Shown one piece after another: positions 1-8,627 of a stretch of DNA of 64,000 nucleotides; position 1 is the stretch's first letter; each line of letters opens with the position of its first letter. This stretch comes from Mesorhizobium kowhaii (GTDB lineage: Bacteria; Pseudomonadota; Alphaproteobacteria; Rhizobiales; Rhizobiaceae): the NCBI RefSeq assembly GCF_003253745.1, contig NZ_MZXV01000080.1, positions 186,001-250,000 of the forward strand. The letters run 5' to 3'. A program made the translations under genes and the position numbers. The notes under the pieces are model-generated. The model had not been told where the DNA came from. It ran no database searches and saw nothing but the letters and a program-made list of their open reading frames with translations.

Positions 1-19
1 GGTTTGCCAATTGAGCCAT

Positions 20-385
20 ATGGCAAAAGCGCGGTTCGCCCTCGCCTTCATGCTCCTGCAGGAGAATCTCAGGGGTATCGTCATTACTGGCCTGATCGTC
101 GGCACGTGCATTCTTGTGATCGGCATCCCGATTGCAAGGCGGAGCAGCCCGATCGTCACGCTGGAGCGCTTGACAGGTACAGTCGCCACCGTGCTCGACG
201 CCTCTCCATCACCTGATACCGGGATCACCGGCGGGTTCCGCTACCTCTACGGAATCCGCCTCGACGAAAATGGCCCGTTGGTATTCGTCTACGACGCAGC
301 GCCGCGAGCTGCCGGATCTAGCGTTTCGATCGAACGGCAATATCGTGAGAACGGGGTCGATACCTTCCGGTTGCTTCGCGAGTGA
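20..385 (+). CDS. small membrane-anchored hypothetical protein (tandem paralogue 1)
   Basis: I do not recognise the family. The product is about 121 residues, with one hydrophobic segment near residues 18-36 (ending around VIGIPIA) followed by a soluble domain with alternating beta-like stretches. The frame is open to the left edge of the window and a TTG lies at 11. I chose the ATG at 20 because it lines up with the start of the next gene, a clear paralogue: SPIV, then GFRYLYGIRL against GFYFTYEVRL, then a shared ending VDTFRLL/TDTYRLL. The length and the short inner-membrane anchor suggest a small periplasm-facing or cytoplasm-facing domain. Function is unknown. Confidence 0.6.
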   Translation: MAKARFALAFMLLQENLRGIVITGLIVGTCILVIGIPIARRSSPIVTLERLTGTVATVLDASPSPDTGITGGFRYLYGIRLDENGPLVFVYDAAPRAAGSSVSIERQYRENGVDTFRLLRE

Positions 386-479
386 ACGGTCCTGGCCGGC
401 ATTTATCAGGATCGAATTGGCCAACATATTTTAGATCGGCTCTATTGAAGTGAACTCTTGTTCCACTCAAATATACAGC

Positions 480-857
480 ATGGGCCAAACACGGCTTTCT
501 CTTAGAAATCGACTAATTCTGCTTCAAGCAGGATATCGAGACGCAGTGATCGGCGTGGCTTTATTCTGTGCGATTGCTCTGGTGAAATCCTTGCCGATTT
601 TGACAAGGCAGTATAGCCCGATTGTCGACACGCAACGCGTGAGCGGCATCGTCGAATACGTTACGATGCCGCAAAATCCGAAAGTTTCCATCGGTCGCGG
701 ATTCTATTTCACCTATGAAGTCCGCCTTCAGGACATCAATGCCGTTGTGTTTGTCGATGGCGAAGTCGATACGCCACATAGGATCGGATCGGAAGTTTCT
801 CTCGAACGACAGCACCACCAGAATGGCACCGACACGTACCGATTGCTCAACGGATGA
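480..857 (+). CDS. small membrane-anchored hypothetical protein (tandem paralogue 2)
   Basis: Paralogue of the gene just upstream, with about 125 residues, one hydrophobic segment (around residues 25-42, GVALFCAIALV) and a C-terminal domain sharing SPIV, GFYFTYEVRL and SLERQ...NGTDTYRLL with its neighbour. A GTG at 450 would add ten residues. I chose the ATG at 480 because MGQTRLSL aligns with the MAKARFAL start of the paralogue; neither start has a convincing ribosome-binding site. The DNA is visibly more AT-rich than most genes here. The pair looks like a local duplication. The family and role are unknown. Confidence 0.6.
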   Translation: MGQTRLSLRNRLILLQAGYRDAVIGVALFCAIALVKSLPILTRQYSPIVDTQRVSGIVEYVTMPQNPKVSIGRGFYFTYEVRLQDINAVVFVDGEVDTPHRIGSEVSLERQHHQNGTDTYRLLNG

Positions 858-880
858 ACCCGATCCGTGACGCCCAGAAG

Positions 881-908
881 CCTACGCCCGGGCTTACCCG
901 AGCGTAGG
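881..908. terminator. hairpin between convergent genes
   Basis: Perfect interrupted palindrome: CCTACGC pairs with GCGTAGG and an inner CGGG pairs with CCCG around a CTTA loop. It lies between the end of the small membrane protein gene (857) and the end of the nucleoside hydrolase gene (935), so it could stop transcription from both sides. There is no clear T-tract, so termination is inferred. Confidence 0.5.
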
Positions 909-934
909 CAGCAGTGCCGGCGACATGTAGGCGC

Positions 935-1876
935 CTAAAGCCTCCCCAACCTCTCGACCAGCAGTGCGAAGAAGCCATCATGGTCGATGTCGCGCATCAC
1001 CATGGCGTTCTTCGGCCGATTGGTCACGCTCCACCAGTCGATGACGGTCATGCCCATGGTCAGTTCCGAGGTGGTTTCCACGCTGACATTGCAGTTGCGG
1101 CCTTTGAACAGGTCCGGCTTCAACAGATAGGCGATGACGCAGGGGTCGTGCAGCGGCCCGCCGTCGGTGCCGTATTTCTCCTCGTCGAAGCGCTCGAAGA
1201 ATTCCAGCATGTCGGCGGTCGCCGTGCCGACCTTGGTGCCGAGCGCGCGGAAGGCCTGCGTGCGCTTGGCGGTGGTCAGCGCCTTGTGGGTGACGTCGAG
1301 CGGCATCATCACGATCGGAATGCCGGATTTGAGCACGACGTCGGCCGCTTGCGGATCGACATAGATGTTGAATTCGGCCGACGGCGTGACGTTGCCGCCT
1401 TCGAAGAAGCCGCCGCCCATCAGCACGATTTCCTTGATGCGCGGTGCAATGCGCGGTTCGCGGATCAGCGCCAGCGCAATGTTGGTGAGTGGCCCGAGCG
1501 GGCAAAGCGTGATGGTGCCGCTCTCTTCCTTCATCAGCGTCTCGACGATGAAATCGACGGCATACTGCTCCTGCAGCTTCATCGTCGGTTCGGGCAATTG
1601 CGGCCCGTTGAGACCGGTCTTGCCATGCACTTCCTCGGCGGTGACCAGTTCGCGCATCAATGGCCGGATGGCGCCTGCATAGACCTTGATGTCCGGCCGG
1701 CCGGCCAGCTCGCATATCTTGCGGGCATTCTTTTCAGTAAGCTTCAGCGGCACGTTGCCGGCAACGGCGGTGATGCCGACGATCTCCAGCTCGGAGCTGC
1801 CGAGCGCCAGCAAAATGGCGACGGCATCATCCTGGCCGGGATCCGTGTCGATGATGATCTTGCGTGATTGAGGCAT
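935..1876 (-). CDS. nucleoside hydrolase (inosine/uridine-preferring family)
   Basis: Predicted to hydrolyse ribonucleosides to base plus ribose, in the cytoplasm. The 313-residue protein begins with the family calcium-binding signature DTDPGQDDA (residues 10-18) and has GPLTNIALAL, the glycine-rich MGGGF stretch, a substrate-contact segment EFNIYVDPQAA and the catalytic-region GPLHDPC. The length is typical. Longer upstream frames exist, but the ATG at 1876 is preceded by AAGGAAT at good spacing and starts directly before the conserved strand. The gene is divergent from hsp20, with a 315-bp gap. Substrate preference (purine or pyrimidine) cannot be told from sequence alone. Confidence 0.9.
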   Translation of the reverse strand: MPQSRKIIIDTDPGQDDAVAILLALGSSELEIVGITAVAGNVPLKLTEKNARKICELAGRPDIKVYAGAIRPLMRELVTAEEVHGKTGLNGPQLPEPTMKLQEQYAVDFIVETLMKEESGTITLCPLGPLTNIALALIREPRIAPRIKEIVLMGGGFFEGGNVTPSAEFNIYVDPQAADVVLKSGIPIVMMPLDVTHKALTTAKRTQAFRALGTKVGTATADMLEFFERFDEEKYGTDGGPLHDPCVIAYLLKPDLFKGRNCNVSVETTSELTMGMTVIDWWSVTNRPKNAMVMRDIDHDGFFALLVERLGRL

Positions 1877-2094
1877 TTCAATTCCTTGTTTGGCGAGGCC
1901 GTGGACTTGGACGAATCCGATCGAAACATCTAAATGACGCCGAAGCGGCTGCGAGCTGCCATGTCGAACCGCTCGACCGGGGAAGACAATCCCGACCTGC
2001 GCGCTTCTCCTTGCATCTGCTAGCCGTTTCAAGCGCCATGTCGATCATTCCTGTGAGTCCACGACCTGGTCTTTTTGGGCGGGTCTTTTGACGG

Positions 2095-2123
2095 CTTGAA
2101 CTTGGTCGCGGGGCGGACCATAT
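2095..2123 (+). promoter_or_regulatory. RpoH (sigma-32) type promoter of hsp20
   Basis: CTTGAA at 2095-2100 and CCATAT at 2118-2123 are separated by exactly 17 bp. This matches the heat-shock promoter layout known in alphaproteobacteria (CTTGAA, 17-18 bp, C-TAT-like -10). It sits about 70 bp before the hsp20 start codon and implies a leader of roughly 60 nt. grpE carries a matching element (22131-22159), which supports the reading. Confidence 0.65.
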
Positions 2124-2134
2124 CAAGACCATCG

Positions 2135-2191
2135 GGAAAAATGCCATCTGGGTTTTTCCACTTTATGTCGCTCTTGAGAGGACAGTGTAAC
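2135..2191 (+). promoter_or_regulatory. ROSE-like RNA thermometer in the hsp20 5' leader
   Basis: Two hairpins fill the leader. The first pairs GGAAAAA with TTTTTCC (about 2136-2160). The second, 2167-2183, pairs GTC with GAC and CTCT with AGAG, leaving one bulged G at 2170, and buries the Shine-Dalgarno AGAGGA (2177-2182). A Shine-Dalgarno sequestered opposite a U-Y-G-C-U strand with a bulged G is the hallmark of ROSE elements, which control rhizobial small heat-shock genes. The assignment is by structure and position only. Confidence 0.6.
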
Positions 2192-2617
2192 ATGAGCCGA
2201 ATGACGCCCTTTTCCAGCCCGCTTCTCCTTGGTTTCGACGCCATGGAAAAGACACTGGAACGTCTGGCGAAGTCCGGTGACAGCTACCCTCCCTACAACA
2301 TCGAACGCCTCAGCGGCGCCGACGGCAAGACCGAAAGGTTGCGCATCACATTGGCGGTCGCCGGTTTCGCCGAAAGCGATCTCGATGTCTCCACGGAGGA
2401 AAACCAGCTGGTCGTGCGCGGTCGTCAGACCGACGATACCGAGCGCGAATTTCTTCATCGCGGCATCGCCGCGCGCCAGTTCCAGCGCTGTTTCGTGCTG
2501 GCCGACGGCATGCGGGTGATCGCGGCGGAACTGAAGAACGGCCTTTTGTCGATCGATCTCGATCGGCCGGAGTCCGAACGGCTGGTACGAAAAATAAACA
2601 TATCGGTGAAAGACTGA
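2192..2617 (+). CDS. Hsp20/IbpA-type small heat-shock protein
   Basis: ATP-independent holdase chaperone that binds unfolding cytoplasmic proteins and forms oligomers. The 141-residue protein has a short N-terminal arm (TPFSSPLLLGFDAMEKTLERL), an alpha-crystallin domain beginning near PYNIERL, the ITLAVAGF and LVVRGRQ strands typical of class A IbpA-like proteins, and an ELKNGLLSIDL segment near the C-terminus. The start at 2192 follows the Shine-Dalgarno AGAGGA; an in-frame upstream extension would run through the structured leader and is unlikely. The RpoH promoter and the thermometer-like leader point to heat control at two levels. A DUF1150 gene follows 65 bp downstream. Confidence 0.9.
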   Translation: MSRMTPFSSPLLLGFDAMEKTLERLAKSGDSYPPYNIERLSGADGKTERLRITLAVAGFAESDLDVSTEENQLVVRGRQTDDTEREFLHRGIAARQFQRCFVLADGMRVIAAELKNGLLSIDLDRPESERLVRKINISVKD

Positions 2618-2682
2618 TCTTTACCGATGGCTCTAATGCGGGATGGCCTTGAGCGGCGTCCTCGCGCCAAGGAGGCTTTGAA

Positions 2683-2940
2683 ATGACCAGAACTGACGAA
2701 AATCTCACCATGACCAGCGGCGAATTCGCCCATCTCGGCGAGGGCTCGGTCGCCTATCTGCGCAAGGTCTCGAGCGACGAATTGCTCGGCCGTTTCCCGA
2801 ACCTCGGTGAAATCGCTCCCGGCATGGAACTGTGGGCGCTGTTTGCCGCCAATGGCCAGCCGATCCTGCTTTCCGACGCGCGCGACCGCGCGCTGGCCGG
2901 CGCCATGGAAAACGACCTGACCACGGTCGCCATTCACTAA
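2683..2940 (+). CDS. DUF1150 family protein
   Basis: Small acidic cytoplasmic protein of 85 residues with the DUF1150 pattern: an N-terminal EFAHLGEG segment, VAYLRKV, then WALFAANGQPILLSD. The family is known from alphaproteobacteria and commonly sits beside small heat-shock genes, as here, 65 bp after hsp20. Its biochemical role is unknown. Co-transcription with hsp20, and so heat induction, is likely from spacing. The start codon follows AAGGAGGC at about 12 bp. Confidence 0.85.
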   Translation: MTRTDENLTMTSGEFAHLGEGSVAYLRKVSSDELLGRFPNLGEIAPGMELWALFAANGQPILLSDARDRALAGAMENDLTTVAIH

Positions 2941-2967
2941 GCCCGGCGCACCCGGCTCAAACGGACA

Positions 2968-2986
2968 GGGCCGCCCACGGCGGCCC
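2968..2986. terminator. hairpin between convergent DUF1150 and ptsN genes
   Basis: GGGCCGCC pairs with GGCGGCCC around a CAC loop, an 8-bp GC stem between two converging genes. The following TTGAGT is only weakly T-rich, so it may be a bidirectional but Rho-assisted stop. Confidence 0.5.
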
Positions 2987-3013
2987 TTGAGTCTGGTCCA
3001 ATCCAGAAAAATG

Positions 3014-3478
3014 TCAGGCCGCGTGCGAGGCTTGCGTATCCGACAGCAGCGCATGGATTGCCGTGGCGTCGCGCGTACCCCTGATCTTGGCCACCGTGTC
3101 GGCATCGCGCAGCACCCGCGCGATGCGCGACAAGGCCTTGAGATGGTCGGCGCCTGCCCCTTCCGGCGCCAGCAGCAGAAACACCAGATCGACCGGCTGA
3201 TCGTCCAGCGATTCGAAATCGACCGGCGTCTCCAGCCGGGCGAAAACCCCGGCGATGCGCTTCACGCCGGCCAGCTTGCCGTGCGGAATGGCGATGCCGT
3301 TGCCGACGCCCGTCGAGCCCAGCCGTTCACGCTGCAGGATGGTGTCGAAAACTTCCCGCTCCGGAATGCCGGAAATCGCCGCCGCCCGTTCGGACAGCAA
3401 TTGCAACAGCTGCTTCTTGGAGTTCGCCTTCAACGCCGGCAGTATCGCCGGAACGTTGATAAGATCGCTCAGATCCAT
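3014..3478 (-). CDS. ptsN: PTS IIA-like nitrogen-regulatory protein PtsN
   Basis: Last member of the nitrogen-related phosphotransferase relay (EI-Ntr, NPr, EIIA-Ntr). It is a regulator rather than a sugar transporter component, tuning potassium and nitrogen responses through its phosphorylation state. The 154-residue protein matches a full EIIA domain, with the phospho-accepting histidine in GIAIPHGKL (His66) and the FLLLAP segment later on. It lies downstream of rpoN and hpf on the same strand, the order seen across proteobacteria, supporting the name. The 59-bp gap to hpf fits one transcript. Confidence 0.93.
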   Translation of the reverse strand: MDLSDLINVPAILPALKANSKKQLLQLLSERAAAISGIPEREVFDTILQRERLGSTGVGNGIAIPHGKLAGVKRIAGVFARLETPVDFESLDDQPVDLVFLLLAPEGAGADHLKALSRIARVLRDADTVAKIRGTRDATAIHALLSDTQASHAA

Positions 3479-3537
3479 GCTTGAAAATCCCTTGTTCGCC
3501 TGCCGTCACCAGTCCTCACCCCTCGTGCGGCCGGCTC

Positions 3538-4122
3538 TTATCCTTGTGCGACCTTGGTCGTGGACGGGTCGATCCAGCCGATGTTTCCATCGGGCCGGCG
3601 ATAGACGATGTTGAGATGGTCGTTTCCGGCGTTGCGGAAGACGAAGACCGGGCTGTCCTTGGTGTCGAGCTCGATGACCGCTGACGCCACCGACATGGTC
3701 TTCAGCGTCATGGTTGATTCGGCGACGATGGCCGGCGCGAAATTCTCCGGGATGTCCTCGTCGTCATCGGCCAGCGGCGCCATCACCGTGTAGGCGATGT
3801 CGGTCAGATCGCCGTTGGCGGCGCCCGAATTGTGCGATTTCAGCCGGCGCTTGTAGCGCCTCAACCGGGTTTCCAGGCGATCGGCGGCGGCCTCGAAGGC
3901 CACCGTCGGATCCTGGGCATCGCCGGTGGCCTGCAGCGAGGCGCCGGAATCCAGCCGGATCATGCAATCCGCCGAATAGCGCGAACCTGATTTGATGACC
4001 GTGACGTGTCCGGCAAAACCGCGATCGAAATATTTGCCGATCGCTTCGCCGACACGATCGTTGATGCGTGTACGGAACGCATCGCCGATATCCATGTGTT
4101 TTCCCGATATGCGCAGATTCAT
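3538..4122 (-). CDS. hpf: ribosome hibernation-promoting factor, long form
   Basis: Binds the 30S decoding region and drives 100S ribosome dimer formation in stationary phase. The 194 residues are about twice the size of short HPF/YfiA. The N-terminal S30AE domain (MNLRISGKHMDIGD through the RRYKRRL basic region) is followed by a linker and a C-terminal dimerisation domain (around 135-190, with SAVIELDTKDSPVFVFRNA and NIVYRRPDGNIGWIDP). Long HPF is usual in alphaproteobacteria. It lies between rpoN and ptsN, as in many proteobacteria. The 266-bp gap to rpoN suggests its own promoter. Confidence 0.93.
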   Translation of the reverse strand: MNLRISGKHMDIGDAFRTRINDRVGEAIGKYFDRGFAGHVTVIKSGSRYSADCMIRLDSGASLQATGDAQDPTVAFEAAADRLETRLRRYKRRLKSHNSGAANGDLTDIAYTVMAPLADDDEDIPENFAPAIVAESTMTLKTMSVASAVIELDTKDSPVFVFRNAGNDHLNIVYRRPDGNIGWIDPSTTKVAQG

Positions 4123-4388
4123 CTGAAAACTGACCTTCCTTGCTCAGGCTTCAAACTGGCCCGAGTTTATACTCGTGGTCCGTGCGCACAAGCTTTGCGG
4201 CGTCACTCGCGCCGATTTTAAATCCGAACTTTCCGGTTGATCACAAGCCGTCCTTTTGACCGTCCCGAGGCCAACGTCGTGACGGACCATCCGCATGGGG
4301 GCATCTAGCCCCTCTCATGCGGGCGGGCTTCTAGCCACTTCGCCGCGGCTTGTCAATGAAGTGCTGGCCTGTGGAAAATCGAACCGTA

Positions 4389-5915
4389 TCAGCGCCCGGC
4401 GCTGGCCAGTGCCCGTTTCTCGCGTCGGCGCTGCACCGAGGAGGGAATATTCATGCCTTCCCGGTACTTGGCGACGGTGCGCCTGGCGATATCGACGCCA
4501 CTCTCGCGCAACATGTCGACGATCGCATCGTCGGAAAGCACGTCGACGGGTTTTTCCTCATCGATCAGCTGCTTGATGCGATCACGCACCGATTCCGAGG
4601 AATGCGCATCGCCGCCACCCGACGCAGCGATCGAGGCGGTGAAGAAGTACCGCAGTTCGAACACGCCGCGCGGCGTCAGCATGTATTTGTTCGCGGTGAC
4701 CCGGCTGACCGTCGATTCGTGCATGCCGATGGCATCGGCCACCGTGCGCAGGTTGAGCGGCTTCAGCTGGCGCACGCCATGGACGAGGAACGCATCCTGC
4801 TGGCGAACGATTTCCGAGGCGACCTTGAGGATGGTCTTTGCCCGCTGGTCAAGGCTGCGCGTCAGCCAGTTGGCGTTTTGCAGGCATTCGGCGAGGAAGT
4901 CCTTTTCCGCCTGGTTCTTTGCCTGCGGCGAAACCTGGGCGAAATAGATATGGTCGACCAGCACGCGCGGCAGCGTTTCGGCATTGAGCTCGACCGTCCA
5001 GCTGCCGTCATTGGCCGCGCGCACCTCGACATCGGCGACGATCGCGTCGCTGGCGCCGCCTGAAAACGCCATGCCCGGCCGCGGATCAAGGGCCCGGATC
5101 TCGGCCAGCATGTCGAGCAGATCCTCCTCGTCGACGCCGCAGATCCGTTTCAGCGCATGGAAATCGCGCCGTGCCAGCAGTTCGAGATTGGCGACCAGCG
5201 CCTTCATCGCCGGATCGAGCCGGTCCCGCACGGCAAGCTGCAGCGACAGGCATTCGGCAAGGTCGCGGGCAAACAGGCCGGCTGGCTCGAACGTCTGGCA
5301 CACCGCCAGGACCTTGCTCACCGCGGCAGCGTCCGTGCCGAGACGGGCGGCGATCTCGGCCAGGTCTGCGCGCAGATAGCCGGTCTCGTCGAGGCCGTCG
5401 GCAAGGTCGGCAGCGATCAGCCGTGCCGCCGGATCGGCGAAGGCGAGCGCCACCTGTTCGCCGACATGGTCGCGCAGCGTGATCGCCGCGGCCGCCATGT
5501 CGCCGGCGTCAAAACCCTCGGATGAGGAACTCGCGCCATTGCCGGAAGCCGATTTCCATTGCGCCGTCAGGTCGGGACCGAGCCGCTCGCTCGTCCCCGG
5601 ATCGTCGGGAAACAGGTTTTCCAGCGACGTATCGAGCTTGTCCGAGATCGCCTCGGCGCTCCACTGCGTCTCGTTTTCGAACCAGTCGCCGTCGGCGGCG
5701 GCTTGCGGCTCCGCCTCGGTCTTCTGCGACTGATCACTGGCGGCATCGTCCTGCGGCTCGGCGCGCTCCAGCAGCGGGTTGCGCTCTATTTCCTCGTCGA
5801 TGAAATGCTCGAGCTCGACATGGGTGAACTGCAGCAGCCGAATCGACTGCATCAGCTGCGGCGTCATCACCAGCGACTGCGATTGTCGTAGCTGTAGTTT
5901 CGCCGCCAATGCCAT
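4389..5915 (-). CDS. rpoN: RNA polymerase sigma-54 factor RpoN
   Basis: Directs RNA polymerase to -24/-12 promoters that need enhancer-binding activators, e.g. for nitrogen fixation and assimilation. The 508 residues show region I (LRQSQSLVMTPQLMQSIRLLQ, activator-responsive), an acidic region II, the core-binding domain, a helix-turn-helix (VADAIGMHESTVSRVTANKY) and the RpoN box ARRTVAKYRE at about 477-486, which reads the -24 element. All key elements are present. It lies between lptB and hpf-ptsN, the standard neighbourhood. The 200-bp gap to lptB suggests separate initiation. Confidence 0.97.
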   Translation of the reverse strand: MALAAKLQLRQSQSLVMTPQLMQSIRLLQFTHVELEHFIDEEIERNPLLERAEPQDDAASDQSQKTEAEPQAAADGDWFENETQWSAEAISDKLDTSLENLFPDDPGTSERLGPDLTAQWKSASGNGASSSSEGFDAGDMAAAAITLRDHVGEQVALAFADPAARLIAADLADGLDETGYLRADLAEIAARLGTDAAAVSKVLAVCQTFEPAGLFARDLAECLSLQLAVRDRLDPAMKALVANLELLARRDFHALKRICGVDEEDLLDMLAEIRALDPRPGMAFSGGASDAIVADVEVRAANDGSWTVELNAETLPRVLVDHIYFAQVSPQAKNQAEKDFLAECLQNANWLTRSLDQRAKTILKVASEIVRQQDAFLVHGVRQLKPLNLRTVADAIGMHESTVSRVTANKYMLTPRGVFELRYFFTASIAASGGGDAHSSESVRDRIKQLIDEEKPVDVLSDDAIVDMLRESGVDIARRTVAKYREGMNIPSSVQRRREKRALASAGR

Positions 5916-6115
5916 CGTCTGGTTTCAAACGCCTCGTCTACGCATCCGGGCTTCCGGACAGGAATTTTTGCAGCCGGTCATAGAAACTGGCCCAGCTTTT
6001 GCTTGTCAAGGCAATAGCTAGCAAAACTCGCTTACCGGAGCGTTATCTGGCGGCAAAATCGAAGAAAAAGGGCCGACTGGGCACCAAAAATCGTGTCAGG
6101 AAACAAATTTCACGC

Positions 6116-6933
<818 letters not shown>

Positions 6934-6934
<1 letters not shown>

Positions 6935-7515
6935 CAGGGGTTCGCCGCTCCCGATTTCGGCGGCGGTGTGATCGACATCTGGACACGTTGCCCAGCGCAC
7001 GGATCAACCTGGGCCAGCCCGGTTTTCATCTGCACTACGAGCTTGCAGCCGACCAGCACGTTGTCGTTTTGCGAGAGCACCACCTTCTGACCCGAAAGCA
7101 CCAGAACCTGGCTCTTCATATCGAAGCTGCCCTGATCGCCGGTCGCGATCTGCGCATCCGACTTGATGTAAACCTTGTCGGAGATCTCCAGATGATCGAT
7201 GTTGGCCGAGCCGGTCATCGCCGCACCCGCGGCTTCCGTGCCCTTGGCCGCGGCATTGGGGTCCTTGACATAATAGACCGTCATCTTGCCGGCCTTCATC
7301 AATGTCGGCCCCTGGACGACGCTGACATTGCCCGTGAAGATGGCGACATTTTCGGCCTGGCGGACTTCCAGCTTGTCGCTTTCGATCTGGATCGGCTTGT
7401 CGCCGGACAGTTTGAGACCTGATTGGCTGGTGGACTGCGCCAATGACGGCACCAGCCCGAGCAGCAGCAACGCCGAAGTTGCAGCCGCGAGCCGCGTCGA
7501 ACTACTGAGCCGCAT
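6934..7515 (-). CDS. lptA: LPS transport periplasmic bridge protein LptA
   Basis: Periplasmic component that forms the beta-jellyroll bridge carrying LPS to the outer membrane. The 193-residue product has a cleavable signal peptide (about 1-26, ending in LVPSLAQ), then the OstA-like domain: DKPIQIESDKLEVRQAENVAIFTGNVSVVQG and later SDAQIATGDQGSFDMKSQVLVLSG. It overlaps the 3' end of lptC by 14 bp and the start of lptB by one base, a compact lptC-lptA-lptB unit. The short Pro-rich tail is not conserved. Confidence 0.92.
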
Positions 7516-8215
7516 TGGTTTCTCCGCTGTTTCCCTCTGCCGTCTTCAAGGCGGCGGAATCGATGTTGACGCGCACTTTGTTCTCGAAAACCAGAACCTT
7601 GCCATTGTCCTGGACCGACATCGAATCCGCCGTGATCCGCGACCCTTCACGGCCGACATCGACGGGATCTCCCGTCTTCATAGTGCCTTTGCCCATGTCG
7701 AGGAAGACCGATTTGAACTTGGCCCGCATGCCGTCGGTCGTGGTGATGGTAACGTCGCTGGTCAGGTTCATCGTATTGCCGTTGCGATCGTAGGTGCCGT
7801 GCGAGGCCTTGATCGCCGCGATATTGTCAGGTCCGACCGGGACCTTGGCGTCGATGCCTTCCAGTTCGATGATACCTTGCGTGCTGACATCCTGGATGGC
7901 GCGCAGGGCGGTCATCGAATAGGGCTGCTTCTGCTTGGTGAAACCGTTGAGCTTGGGATTGGCCATCACCAGCTTGCCGTTGGAAAAAGCGGTGCCATCC
8001 GCCTGGACCGCGACGGAGACGGGTGCGGCGAGATAGGAATAGACCGGGAAAGCGACGGCGATCAGTACCGCAGCCAACGGCACGGCAAACTTGAGAACGC
8101 GCACGCGGCGCGAATGACGCTGCGCGCGGTCGAAAGCATCGCCACGCATCCGGCCGTCCGCCGGGGGAGCCAACTCCATCTCGGCGTTGGTCGATTCAAT
8201 CGGTCGCGCTAACAT
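7502..8215 (-). CDS. lptC: LPS export system protein LptC
   Basis: Bitopic inner-membrane protein that passes LPS from LptB2FG to LptA. The 237 residues comprise a cytoplasmic N-terminus of about 40 residues, one membrane helix (about 42-62, VLKFAVPLAAVLIAVAFPVY) and a periplasmic beta domain with the DUF1239/LptC pattern (GNTMNLTSDVTITTTDGMRAKFKSVFLDMGKG trimmed here to its core). It is the first gene of the lptCAB run and overlaps lptA by 14 bp. The upstream 412-bp gap presumably holds its promoter. Confidence 0.88.
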   Translation of the reverse strand: MLARPIESTNAEMELAPPADGRMRGDAFDRAQRHSRRVRVLKFAVPLAAVLIAVAFPVYSYLAAPVSVAVQADGTAFSNGKLVMANPKLNGFTKQKQPYSMTALRAIQDVSTQGIIELEGIDAKVPVGPDNIAAIKASHGTYDRNGNTMNLTSDVTITTTDGMRAKFKSVFLDMGKGTMKTGDPVDVGREGSRITADSMSVQDNGKVLVFENKVRVNIDSAALKTAEGNSGETNAAQ

Positions 8216-8627
8216 TTACCGCTTTCTTCTAAACCCCTTGCCCACCCGCGAGCACCGCCTATAGGTGGGACGCCGGCGCCTTCAAGCAAGCACAAGCCTA
8301 TGAAAACTGCAAAAATGTGACAGCCGCGTTTGTACAGATGAAAATGAGATCCGCACAACTGCCCGTTCTTCATAGCAGAAACAGACACGCGGCGTAAAAT
8401 TTATCAACTATCGGTCACGCCGTCCGACCTCGCGGCGATTGCACAAATACGTGAAGAGAGCTGTGCCTGGAGGGGGGCGGAGCCCGCCTGACCGCCCGAT
8501 CGCGCATCCGGCATGGCCATCTTGACCGTCCGCGCCGATTGTCTCGTCTGGCCGGAAAAGAGAATTGCTTCCAGATGGGAAGATGATGGTCTAAAAGCGT
8601 GTCCTCCCGCCGACTGAAAGGCTGACC
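8216..8627. other. 412-bp divergent intergenic region
   Basis: This separates lptC (minus) and sppA (plus) and must contain promoters for both directions. The part next to lptC is locally AT-rich (8290-8410). I see no convincing ORF, RNA hairpin with T-tract or repeat; the minus-strand ORF in its right half is a codon shadow running into sppA. Confidence 0.5.

Larger units (their letters stand above)
1877..2191. other. 315-bp divergent intergenic region
   Basis: This stretch separates the nucleoside hydrolase (minus) from hsp20 (plus). The right half holds the RpoH-type promoter and a structured 5' leader, annotated separately. I see no convincing ORF; those overlapping it are extensions of the flanking frames. 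Confidence 0.6.

Noticed and set aside
914..1867. 317-residue plus-strand ORF opposite the nucleoside hydrolase
   Set aside because: Antisense shadow rich in His/Asp/Gly, no family features, while the minus strand has the DTDPGQDDA signature.
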